This document shows positions 36,708 to 46,571 of a stretch of 64,000 nt of DNA, piece after piece. The stretch is from Ehretia macrophylla. Lineage: Eukaryota > Streptophyta > Magnoliopsida > Boraginales > Ehretiaceae. The stretch covers positions 14,063,001 through 14,127,000 of the forward strand of contig CM075778.1 of NCBI GenBank assembly GCA_037974665.1. The letters are read 5' to 3'. A program made the translations under genes and the position numbers. The notes under the pieces are model-generated. The model did not search any database. It was not told the DNA's origin and saw only the letters and a list, made by a program, of their open reading frames with translations. Position 1 is the first letter of the stretch. Every line of letters begins with the position of its first letter.

Positions 36708-36724
36708 GTTGGTAATCAGTGCTT
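36708..36724 (+). other. PBS-like site of the Gag-only element
   Basis: TTGGTAATCAGTGC directly follows the LTR. It resembles the tRNA-Met site TGGTATCAGAGC with an added A; the tRNA used is uncertain. Confidence 0.55.
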
Positions 36725-37597
36725 AGGTTTATCAGGTTTGCCTATCCTTTTTTTCTTGTTTTCTTGGTCAATTTAGTGTGTCTAGGTTAGGTTTCAATTT
36801 TCTTTCTTGGTTCTTGATTGAATCTTGCTTTCAATTCCTTTTTCTTGAATTCCTCGTTTTTAGTTGTGTCTAAATTATGTGTCTTGTTTTCTTTTCAATT
36901 CCGTTTCTTGTTTTCTTGTCAAATCCATTTTCTTGCTTCAATTCCGTTTTTCTACTGCAATTTCGTTCTTGTTTAACTTTCCATTGGCCAAACCCTAGAA
37001 TCTTGAATTAGGGTTTCTTGTGGTTCTAAATTTGAAGTCTTAGTTATTTGCTCATTGCATTTGTTTCTGAAAATCAAGAAAAGAAACAGCAAGAAAAGTC
37101 AAGACAAAAAAAAAATTCGGAGCTGAAAAAAAAAAAAAAAAAAGCAAAATAGTGAACAGTAAAAAAAAACTTGTTTTTGTTGAATTAGCCTTCGTGGCCA
37201 AGCTTTTCTGAAGGGAAACGACGTTTTGAGCATAACCCACAGGCAAGCTGTGGGCACTACCCTCTTAGGGCCAAATTCCATCGTTTAGTATGAGTTTTGC
37301 GCGTTTTTGTGTTTCCTATTAGATTTTTCTCAACTTTCCTTATTTCTCTAGGTTTCCTTATTTGGGTTTTGTTCAATTTTCTTTGTCTAACTTTGTTTCC
37401 AGAGTCTTAGTGGTATAAAATAAAAAAATTAAAAAAAAGTCAGATTTCGAAATAGATTATTACGCTGCTTTGTATTCTTGGTAAGTTCTAGGGACTTGAA
37501 GGAGAATACGAGAGGAAAAAGGCAGAGTGTGTGAGAATATTAGAGGGTAAAAGCCAAATTCAGTTGAGTGAAACACATGAGGGAGTGAAATTTAATC
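36725..37597 (+). other. Untranslated leader of the Gag-only element
   Basis: Nearly 0.9 kb, T-rich in its first part, with an A-rich run at 37107-37143. No ORF belongs to it. Its length is typical of leaders that hold packaging signals. Confidence 0.55.
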
Positions 37598-39412
37598 ATG
37601 TCTCAAAATCAAGCAAACAACATTAATGAAGGTGTTCAACAACCCGTTGGACAGAACTTACAGATGCAGGCATTGATGGGAGAGATGAGACGAATGATGA
37701 GGGCTGAATTGGAGCATATTCATGAGAGGTTGGATAGGGTAGAACAGAGGCCGGAAAGGGTGCAACCACCAGTTGTTCCGAATGCACCAAGGAGGAACAG
37801 ATTGCAACAAAGAGTTGAAGATGTTGATGAGATCGATGATGAATGTTTAGATGAAGAGTTTGATAGAGTTTCGGTGGGCAGCAATAGGCGACATGGTCGA
37901 GATAGAGAAGCTAAGAAACGTGTTGATAACAATTTAGGAAGCATCAAGATGAAAATTCATGCTTTCCAAGGAAGGAGTGATCCCGAAGCATATTTGGAGT
38001 GGGAAAAGAAGATAGAGTTGATTTTTGATTGTCACAACTATTCCGAACTGAAAAAGGTAAAACTTGCCACAATTGAATTTACTGATTATGCTATTGTATG
38101 GTGGGATCAGTTGTGCATCAATAGGAGGCGGAATGAAGATCGTCCAATTGCAACTTGGGATGAGATGAAGAGGGTGATGAGGAGGCGATTTGTACCCAGT
38201 CATTACTACAGAGATTTATACCTCAAGCTGCAAGGTCTTCATCAAGGTAATAAGAGTGTTGATGAGTATTACAAAGAGATGGAGATGGCTATGATTAGAG
38301 CCAATGTAGAGGAAGATCGGAAGGTGACAATGGCTAGATTTTTGAATGGGTTGAATCGAGAGATTGCTAACACCATCGAGTTGTATCATTATGTGGAATT
38401 AAAGTATTTGGTGCATATGGCAATTAATGTGGAGAAGCGACTCAAGAGGGGTGGTACACGACCAAGACAAGCACCACAATACCTGAGTGCATCACCTTTA
38501 CCTTGGAGGACAAGTTACCCAAAGGATGAAGAATATCCGTCTACTTCCAAGGCCAAGCCCGAGCTCAAACTATCCACTATTGCCATGACCTCTCAAGGTA
38601 ATACAACCTCTACTATGACTCGATCTAGTGATATTCAATGTTTTAAATGTCAAGGACGAGGACACATAGCAAGCCAATGCCCAAACAAGCGAGCAATGGC
38701 AGTCTTGGAAAGTGGTGAGATTAAATTTGAAGACAAAACATATTTTGATGATGTGCCCATACTAGAGGACACCGCAAAGGGAGAAGAAGAGTTTGGGGCA
38801 AATTATGGAGAGATGCTTGGTCTAGTGGCACAACGAACCTTAAGCCTGCAAGCTAAAGAAGAGGAAGAGGTAGCACAACATGAGAACATCTTTCACACTC
38901 GTTGCCACGTGAAAGACAAGGTATGTAATGTTATTATTGATGGTGGTAGTTGTACTAACGTTGCTAGTACTTCTATGGTTGAAAAGCTAGAGCTTAACAT
39001 AGTTAAGCACCCAGGTCCATATAGACTGCAATGGTTGAATGATTGTGGTGAGGAAGGCATTACAAAACAAGTTGTGGTGCCGTTTCAAACAGGAAAGTAT
39101 GAAGATGAGGTATTGTGTGATGTGGTACCAATGCATGCTGGACATCTTCTCTTAGGAAGACCATGGCAATTTGATCGACGTGTGCAGCATGATGGTTTCA
39201 CCAACAAGTACTCATTCATGTTCAATCAACGAACAATCACTCTAGTTCCAATGACACCAAAACAAGTCTATGAGGATCAAGTGAGGTTACAAAAATTGAG
39301 TGATCAAAATAACTTGAGTGATCAAAAGAATTTGAGTGAGCAAAAGATTGAGAATGAAAAGAACAAAAGCAAGGCCGAATCTGGAAAGGTAGTGAGGAGA
39401 GAAAAGAATTAG
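37598..39412 (+). CDS. Gag-protease polyprotein, 604 codons
   Basis: The ORF opens at ATG 37598 and is intact to the TAG at 39410-39412. The gag core lies at about residues 115-290 (IHAFQGRSDPEAYLEW, WWDQL, FVPSHYYRDLYLKLQGLHQG). The zinc knuckle CX2CX4HX4C is Cys348, Cys351, His356, Cys361 (from 38639). An aspartic protease has its active site at Asp448 as D-G-G (38939-38947), followed by LLGRPWQFDR near residues 510-520. The N-terminus is charged and Q-rich. Gag would form particles and protease would mature it; polymerase functions must come from another element. After the TAG the same frame stays homologous to polyprotein up to 39664, so the TAG is probably a later mutation. Confidence 0.9.
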   Translation: MSQNQANNINEGVQQPVGQNLQMQALMGEMRRMMRAELEHIHERLDRVEQRPERVQPPVVPNAPRRNRLQQRVEDVDEIDDECLDEEFDRVSVGSNRRHGRDREAKKRVDNNLGSIKMKIHAFQGRSDPEAYLEWEKKIELIFDCHNYSELKKVKLATIEFTDYAIVWWDQLCINRRRNEDRPIATWDEMKRVMRRRFVPSHYYRDLYLKLQGLHQGNKSVDEYYKEMEMAMIRANVEEDRKVTMARFLNGLNREIANTIELYHYVELKYLVHMAINVEKRLKRGGTRPRQAPQYLSASPLPWRTSYPKDEEYPSTSKAKPELKLSTIAMTSQGNTTSTMTRSSDIQCFKCQGRGHIASQCPNKRAMAVLESGEIKFEDKTYFDDVPILEDTAKGEEEFGANYGEMLGLVAQRTLSLQAKEEEEVAQHENIFHTRCHVKDKVCNVIIDGGSCTNVASTSMVEKLELNIVKHPGPYRLQWLNDCGEEGITKQVVVPFQTGKYEDEVLCDVVPMHAGHLLLGRPWQFDRRVQHDGFTNKYSFMFNQRTITLVPMTPKQVYEDQVRLQKLSDQNNLSDQKNLSEQKIENEKNKSKAESGKVVRREKN

Positions 39413-39664
39413 GCCAAGGAGGTAAAAATAGAGGGAAAACAAAGAAATTTCTATGCAAAAGCAAGTGATGTTAAGAGAGCTTTGATCTCAAAACAGCCGA
39501 TGATTGTACTCAAGTACAAGGAGACTCTTTTAATCACTAACCAACTTGACTCTGCAATGCCCAGTGTTGTTATTTCTCTTTTGCAGGATTTTGAGAAAGT
39601 GTTTCCCGAGGACATGCCACATGGTCTACCACCAAGGCTAGTCTTTGAACTTGGAGGATTTTAG
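39413..39664 (+). pseudogene. Post-stop polyprotein remnant with pol deletion junction
   Basis: In frame with the preceding gag-protease ORF. It contains the linker before RT (YAKASDVKRAL, FEKVFPEDMPHGLPP). It should enter RT after this point, but passes directly to a C-terminal tail (FELGGF, TAG at 39662, DKSFSRGGE). RT, RNase H and integrase are thus removed by one deletion at about 39645. Confidence 0.8.
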
Positions 39665-39680
39665 GACAAATCCTTCTCAA

Positions 39681-39690
39681 GAGGGGGGAA
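39681..39690 (+). other. PPT of the Gag-only element
   Basis: GAGGGGGGAA directly before the 3' LTR at 39691. Confidence 0.85.
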
Positions 39691-40467
39691 TAATACGAAC
39701 TAGCCATCCACATTCATTGCACCATTTTGGATGAATTTTCCAGCAAAGATTCAAGTCAAGATTATATTTTCAAGATTCAAGAACTTCAAGATTCTTCAAG
39801 AAGTTTCAAGAAGATTTGAAGATTTAGTCAAGATTTGATTTCTTTGTAATTCTATCATAGTTTTAGTTTAAGTTTAATTTGCATTCTAGTTTATTTCCTA
39901 GGGTCCACTATGGACGAATTTAGGTGTTCACACTAGGAAAAAGACTTTCTTGGGCTGCAAGATTAGGTGTTCACACTAGAAAGGAGCTTTTCTTGGGCTG
40001 CAAGTTTGCTTCATTTTTAGTTACTATTCATATTACTATTCACGTGAATAGTTAATAGGAGTCTTTTTTTGGTCTCCAAGATTGTTTCCTTTGACCTAGT
40101 TACTATTCATGTTTTTCTATTTTAGCTAGGGTTTAGGAGTTTTTTCTAATTAGGAAACTTATTTGTTCTTTGCCTATATAAGGCTGATTTGCAAGAAATA
40201 ATAAGAAGACAACTTTGATATTAAATTTGTGAGATTATTCTCCTTAAGTTCTCAAGAACTTTTTCAAACTTATCAAGATTATTCTTGTGGCGTTCAACTT
40301 TGACTTATCAAACGAGATCTCCATCCTCGTTTGTGGCGTCATCAACTATACCAAGGTTCTAGCTTTGCTAAGCATAGGGTCGCGGTTCCATCCATTCCTG
40401 AAAGGTCTTAGGGTCATTTTCCATATTTGGTGTTAGGTCGCGTCACATGTTGGCGTGGTTCGTATCA
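39691..40467 (+). mobile_element. 3' LTR of the Gag-only element
   Basis: The LTR is 777 bp, same length as the 5' copy, with only scattered substitutions. Confidence 0.93.
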
Positions 40468-41231
40468 TTCCCCAACATGTATTTTTCAATTCTAGCCATA
40501 AAAATCTCTAAATAACCAATAAATAATGTTCTATAATCATATTAAGGAGTAAATGAAGCAATTATAACCATAAAATAGCAAGATAATTCAAATCTAGGAA
40601 TTTTCAAGAAAAATAGAAACAAGCTTTAAATGCAACAAACACATGAATCTCTCACCAAAACTTATTGTAGAATGGTTGATAGAATCCCTAGACCATTGAA
40701 TTCAAGCTTGAAATGGAAAGAAAAGGCCAATTATAGCAATTTTTTGCAAGAAAATTACTATTCCCGTAGGTGCTTTTTGGCTGATTTTTTGACCCTTTTT
40801 TTTTTGTTTTTTGTTTTGTTTTGGTTGAGTAATAGCTTGTATATATTATATAAGATATATATGCAAGAGTATGTGTAATTAGTTGTGGTCAAAAGCCATT
40901 AAGTCCTAGCCAACTAAGTTAAAAACTCATACAATTGCTAACTAGTTGAAATTAAAGGTAGTTACGTACGTAACACTATTCAAGTGACCGAAAAAATATT
41001 TTCCAAATGCATGTTCCCGAGCTTGAAAGTCCGAAATGACAAGTTCCCGATTCCTTTTATGGGTCATATGACTTAGGAAAAATATTAAATCGAACTTTTA
41101 AAACATTCGAATTTCTTATGAATAGTGTTCAATAGTAAATCAATTAAACAAGAAGAGTAATGCACATAAGATGCTCAAGTAATTTATGCAACAGTTATTT
41201 AAATGATATGATAAAATTCCCGGGCGTCACA

Positions 41232-42345
41232 GAACCCCTGGCTCACCATGTTTACTCCCATCAACACCTCGAGGGAGTAGATCCTGATGGAGATCCAACA
41301 CTAGAACCACCTGCCTCCAGCGCCGAGGATGAAATGCTGACCTGAGAATCGCAATTAGACTAAGTATTGTCACTACCACATGGACTACGGCTACACCACT
41401 GAGGAATGCAAAGAATTGAAATAGGAGATCGAGGCATTGATAGCCCGAGGTCACCTCCAGAGATATGTAGAGCAACAGTCAACCCGGAACTATGACCGGA
41501 GAGAGAGAGAAAGAAGCCCACCTAAGCACGAGGTCGGGGGAAAACATTTAGCTGTGATTGAAACCATTGCAGGAAGATTGGTGTTGGGTAGAGAGACCTT
41601 GGTTGGCAGGAAAGGTTGTGTCCGGGCTGGAAGAAAGTATGGGCCGATGCAGGGTCTAGTCGCAAGAGTGGAGGAACTCACTTTTTCCTCGGCAGACTTG
41701 GAGGGGGTGATATTGCCTCATGACAACCCGTTGGTCATTAGCACTGAAATAGCCAATTTCACCGTGAAGAGGCTGATGGTGGACTCTGGGAGCTCGGCAG
41801 AAGTCCTATTCTTGAGGGCATTTGAGCAGATTGGATTGGACAGGAGCTGACTCAGGCCGTTAAAAGGCACCTTGGCGGGGTTTACAAGACATGCCCACCG
41901 AGCTGAAGGGGTCATCAATCTCACATTGTCACTGAAAGAAGGGGACAAGCGGGTTTCGATGCATGCCAACTTCATTGTAATGGATTGTAACTCCACTTAC
42001 AACGGGATTTTGGGTCGGGTGGCAATCAACCACTTCAAAGCCGTTCCTTCCATTTACCATCAAGCCTTGAAATTCCCGACCCTAGGCGGCATGGCCACCA
42101 TCCAAGAAGCCCAGCTCTCGGCTAATGAATGTTATACAAATTCACTCTACCCTAAATATCAGGTCAGCTAGGGACCAGATTTGCCCGAGTAGAAGAGAGA
42201 TGTCAAGAGAGCCCGGCTGAGGATCTACAAGAGGTGGGGATTTTCGATGAAATAAAGAGGCCAAGATCGGGAGCGAGCTCTTCGATGACCTTAAGCAAGG
42301 TATAAGCCAATTTCTTTTGGAAAATGAACATATATTTGCATGGTC
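41232..42345 (+). pseudogene. Tat gag end and protease
   Basis: This is the continuation of the gag gene from 33668. Around 41380-41430 lies a knuckle-like part (DYGYTTEECKELK), then EALIARGHLQRYV. The aspartic protease active site D-S-G is at 41782-41790 (LMVDSGSSAEVLFL), with NGILGR near 42000 as the flap-to-C-terminal part. Stops lie at 41342, 41420, 41848 and 42170. The frame around 41437-42171 is otherwise shared. It is interrupted by the second solo LTR at 42346 and RT resumes at 55147. Confidence 0.85.
42341..42345 (+). repeat. Target duplication TGGTC of the second solo LTR, left copy
   Basis: TGGTC at the left and TGATC at 55147-55151 at the right differ by one G-to-A change. Confidence 0.7.
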
Positions 42346-44253
42346 TGTGACGCCCGAGATTCTACCGTACACCTTTTAACTGTTGTATCCATTATTTGCG
42401 CATTTTTACTGTGCATTTCTTGTTGCTTTATGTGATTACTATTCATCACATTTTTCAACTGCTTAGTTACTTCGGATTAGCATTTTTCTTAAATCATATT
42501 AATTATTTTAGGAATGAGAAAATTGGGCATTTGAGTGATTAGTGTTGAGAGCATCTGTTTAGAAAATGTTTTAATGAATCTAGTAAATAGTGTTACGTAG
42601 TCTAACTTTATATTTGAGCTAGCTAGCAATTAATTACATCATTAGGCCTATTTTAAGTTAGTTTGACTCACCTTTTGACTAACATACTCATACAATCATT
42701 TTATACACATACATATATACTTATTAGACACTTATATACGTAACATAGCTTAAAAAATAAAACAAAAGCACCCAAAAATAGCCCCCCAAACTTGACAGCA
42801 GCAACAGGGAAAAAGAAGGAAAAAACCTCCATTTTTGGCTTGCAAATCTTCACCTTGAGCTTTCCTTGATCTTCTCCAAGTGCATACAAATCATCTTCTA
42901 GCTTCTACACACCTTGGGTGAGGGATTTAAGCATTTCTTTGCATTTGATAAATGTTGACAACTTTCTTGATTTTGTAGATTTGCTAATAAATGCTTATGG
43001 TATGCTCAAATATGATATTATATGGTGTATTCATGATGTAGAGACCAAGTTTATGCTATTGATTCACTTTTTAAACGGTTAAATTCGATGGTTTGATTTT
43101 AGGGTGTGAATAGTGACGAAATTCTAGGGTTTTGTGGAATTGTCCGTTATAGCTTGATTCATTGCTTCTACTAGGTGCCTTAGATGTTAATAAAGATAGA
43201 TTAATAGCCCCATTAGGTTTAATTGCTTGAAACTTGGCTAAAACGTGAAATTGACAACTTTTAAAAAGGGGTTTCGGGGTTAATGCAAATCCGGGTTAAT
43301 TTGGCCATCACATTTTGTGTTCTTAGGCTATGTAGGTACTAGATATGCTTTTTTAACTAGCGGTAGAGTTTCGGTTAGGGTACTTGTAGTGTAAATGCAT
43401 AAAGAGGTAAAATCAGACTTTTTGGGTAATTGTGTTTTAAAGTGTGATTTCAAAGTTATAAGTGGTGTCATTAAGTGTCAATAGGAAGGTATAGGTTCGT
43501 TGAGTATCTTGAACTTCGTATTCCGTTTGGAAGCTAATTAGCCTTGGTGAACAAAGGGGTTTTGGGTCAAGCGTAAATCCGGGTGAATTTGGTTGTTATA
43601 TTTGGTGTTCTTAGGGTAAGTAGGGACTAAATGTACCTTTCAAACTCTTAGTTGAGCTTTGGTTAAGATACTTGTAGTACAAACGTGCAAAGGGGTAATC
43701 GGGACTTTTGTGGCTAATACTGGTTAATGAATGATTTCAAGGGTTCTAAGTGTGTCATAATGTGTAACTAGAAGATTGGAATAGTTAGTTTGTGAATCTT
43801 GAGCCTTAATTTGGAGTTAAATGACTTAGGATAACAAAAGGGGATAATGCGAGAACTGGATGTTTTGGAACTTGTATTGTCAGCTAGTTGCTTGTTGTGT
43901 GGTTGAATGCATTCTAGAGTATATTTGAGCTTTTGTAGAGTTTCGTAGAAAATGTGTTGATGACCCTTTTGTGCACATATAGTTATTTTCATATTTAATG
44001 TTTAGATCTTGTTCTAATGTTTATATTGCTTGTATTTTGCTAAAGATCAAATTCTAATAGACATTGTATGCTAAGTGAGTCGGACTATAAGAATAGCTCA
44101 TCTAGTTATATGATTATTGATTGATGTAAATCAAAGTAATTGGAAGTTATAACTTATAATCTTAACTTAATGGTATTTGATGCATTTAATGTCTCCTATG
44201 CTATCTAATGATAGGGTAAGGTGAACTTTGTAGTTCAATTGTGTGTGGGTTAT

Positions 44254-44258
44254 GAACT
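44254..44258 (+). repeat. Target duplication GAACT of Tekay element 2, left copy
   Basis: GAACT is repeated exactly at 53755-53759 after the right LTR. Confidence 0.95.
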
Positions 44259-46557
44259 TGTCACGCCCCGACCAGACCCAGCAAAAGGCCAAGCCCAGAC
44301 CCAACACACAGACGGAGTCTCCTCTGTACCGTGGACGATCCGAAAACCCTACATTCAACATAATACTCGCGAAATCCACAATAGCATTTGAAACAAGCCA
44401 ACTTTCTTTTAAAAACATACATCTTCTCATTAACCAACTTTGCAAACCAAAATGTCATGCATACTACACAAGTACTCGTGCCACTAAACAGTTAAGCCAT
44501 TAGCATGCAGTTCTTACTAGTCACGAGAGGATATCTTTACAACTTTACAATCTTTCAACTTTTACAACATAAGACCATAGAGGCCTCAAAATAGAAACTA
44601 CATACAAGATTACAAGCCTCAAAATGAAGCGTCAACCAAGCAATATACACATCAAGCATGGCCCGCACAAAGACTGGCAACCAACCACCAGCTAAGCAAA
44701 AAAAGTGCTATCAAGGAAACACCTCCACTTGCTATTCCTCCTGAATTACCTCAATAGGATCCGCTTCAACAACTCCTGTAAAATATAGTATAGAAAGGAA
44801 TAAGCAAAAACTATTGCTTAGCGAGGGTTATTGGTCTCAAGGACGGAGGTGAGAGAAGAATGCAATGCAAATAGTCAAGCAAATCATTCAATTATCATAT
44901 AGTGATACAAGCAAAGCCAACAATAAATCAAGACAAGCATTAAGGCTATAATCATTCAATCAAAGGATACAATTCACTTTCCACGAGCAACTCTCAATCA
45001 CGAATCCGATGACGACGCGCCGGCCCAACTACCTTATAACTTCAGTTTGGAATACCCCGGAAGTATCCAATCAATTCTACGACCCAAATCTCCCTGGGAG
45101 GCAACCCAAGCAAGAAAGGGAATAGGACACGGAGCTAGGGCAACCAACCATGGCAACCCGAGGCTACCCAGAGAGGCCCATCACACCGCCCCTGACTCTA
45201 TGAATGCAATACAATATATAATGCAACAATCGAGCAATCGAGCAATAAAGCCACACATGGGAGAATAACAAAGTAGGTTACTCTCGCACGCAATAGAAAT
45301 AGTTGATAAACATTTCAATCATAATCATCTTTAACAAGCATAACAAGCAATAATAAGCATTCTACAGGCAAAACACTATGAAAACCAACAAAATCACAAA
45401 ACGACCCCAACTTTCAAAACGTTACTACTTTCAAACGAGCCACGAGTTTTGGAAACCGACTTCACCATTCCTCCTAGGTCACCATAAGGCACGTCTAAAG
45501 GCCACGAAACCCTACTTTACCCTAGAATTCCTGCAAAGCCCTGATTTCCCCCTTTGCTCGTTTGAACTATAGCTACCCTAACCAAACACCCAACCAACGC
45601 CATAACCACACCAAAAGTGCTTCCATGGCCTCCCGAGACAACGCCATCACGCAAAACAAGAAAACACTAAACTCGACTTAAACGACCCCAACTTGTACCA
45701 AGGCATTTTTTTTTTCGTTTTTCCATTACGCAACCCAAACAAATCATGCATTTAGGCATTCTAACATATCTAGCATCTTTTCACATCAACAGAACGCAAA
45801 ACAAAGCAACTTTTACGAAACGGGATTTTACTATTCACGATTTACTATTCAATTCGCATTTTAAATTACAATCGCTATATTTAACCGTGAAAAATGCTAA
45901 AAAGCTACAAATACATGTTCTACAATTGTCAAGGAACATTCTTCAAGCATCAAAATGGATAAACTAACGATCTATGCATAAAGCCTAAAAATTAAAGTTG
46001 ATACATCAAACATTCAAATACGCAAATAAACATGCTTCCCTCACCTTAAACACTCCTAGACGCTAGGAAAACCTCGTTGGATGCCTCGGAAACAACCCCG
46101 TGCAAGCTCTCGCGAAGATTTGAAGATTTGAAAGTTGAAAATGTTTTTTTTTCTTTCCTTGAAGGTTTCGGCCTTCTACTTTTTTTTTTCAGCTTTTGTG
46201 TTTTATTTTTGCTATTTAATATGCTTAATAAGATGACAAGCTAAGTCAAACTAGTCAAGGCTTGGTCAAAGGTTATTTAAGTTGGTCAAATAAGCTTATT
46301 TTAGGCATTTTAAGGCTAAAACAACTAATGCAACGATATTTCTAGTCAACAACAACTAAAACACTAAAATTAAAACACTAAATACTAGTTTTCACTATTT
46401 GTTGAGGACTAGAAAACACTCTCTAACTATTGCTCTCGAAATGCAATGCACTTTGCGACAATAAAGGAATAACAATTAAATCTCAAAGAATTTAAGAAAA
46501 ACATAATTTTCAGAAAAATAAACATGAAAATTTCACGTTCCGGTCTCGGGTATTATA
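44259..46557 (-). mobile_element. 3' LTR of Tekay element 2
   Basis: The LTR is 2299 bp and carries the module at 45056-45206. Its minus-strand start is TATAATACCC, where the right copy has TGTAATACCC, so the TG has mutated. ORFs at 44167-45967 recur in the other LTR and are shadows. Confidence 0.93.
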
Positions 46558-46571
46558 CCCTCTCCCCCTTA
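46558..46571 (-). other. PPT of Tekay element 2
   Basis: AAGGGGGAGAGGG on the minus strand directly before the 3' LTR; the pol stop codon TAA overlaps its start. Confidence 0.9.

Larger units (their letters stand above)
35931..40467 (+). mobile_element. Gag-protease-only retrotransposon (TR-GAG type)
   Basis: It has LTRs of exactly 777 bp (35931-36707 and 39691-40467), a target duplication TTCCC, a PBS-like site, one long gag-protease ORF (37598-39412) and a PPT. RT, RNase H and integrase are completely absent: coding sequence passes from just before the RT to the polyprotein's C-terminal tail. Non-autonomous elements that keep only gag are known in plants as TR-GAGs. The LTRs differ at about a dozen positions by eye, so it moved recently, after the loss of pol or using a partner's pol. 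Confidence 0.93.
33669..41231 (-). mobile_element. Tekay-like solo LTR (about 3.0 kb), itself interrupted
   Basis: Read on the minus strand it starts TGTGACGCCCGGG at 41231 and ends GGACGCTACA at 33669. It carries the Tekay-like module at 34305-34470. A Gag-only element is inserted at 35930/40473. Without it the LTR measures about 3020 bp. No PBS, PPT or coding part is present, so unequal recombination between two LTRs probably removed the interior. Its ends resemble those of the solo LTR 42346-55146, so both probably come from one family. Confidence 0.8.

Noticed and set aside
37598..39412. Host gene domesticated from gag
   Set aside because: It lies between intact LTRs with an exact target duplication and has its own PBS and PPT, so it is simply part of the element.
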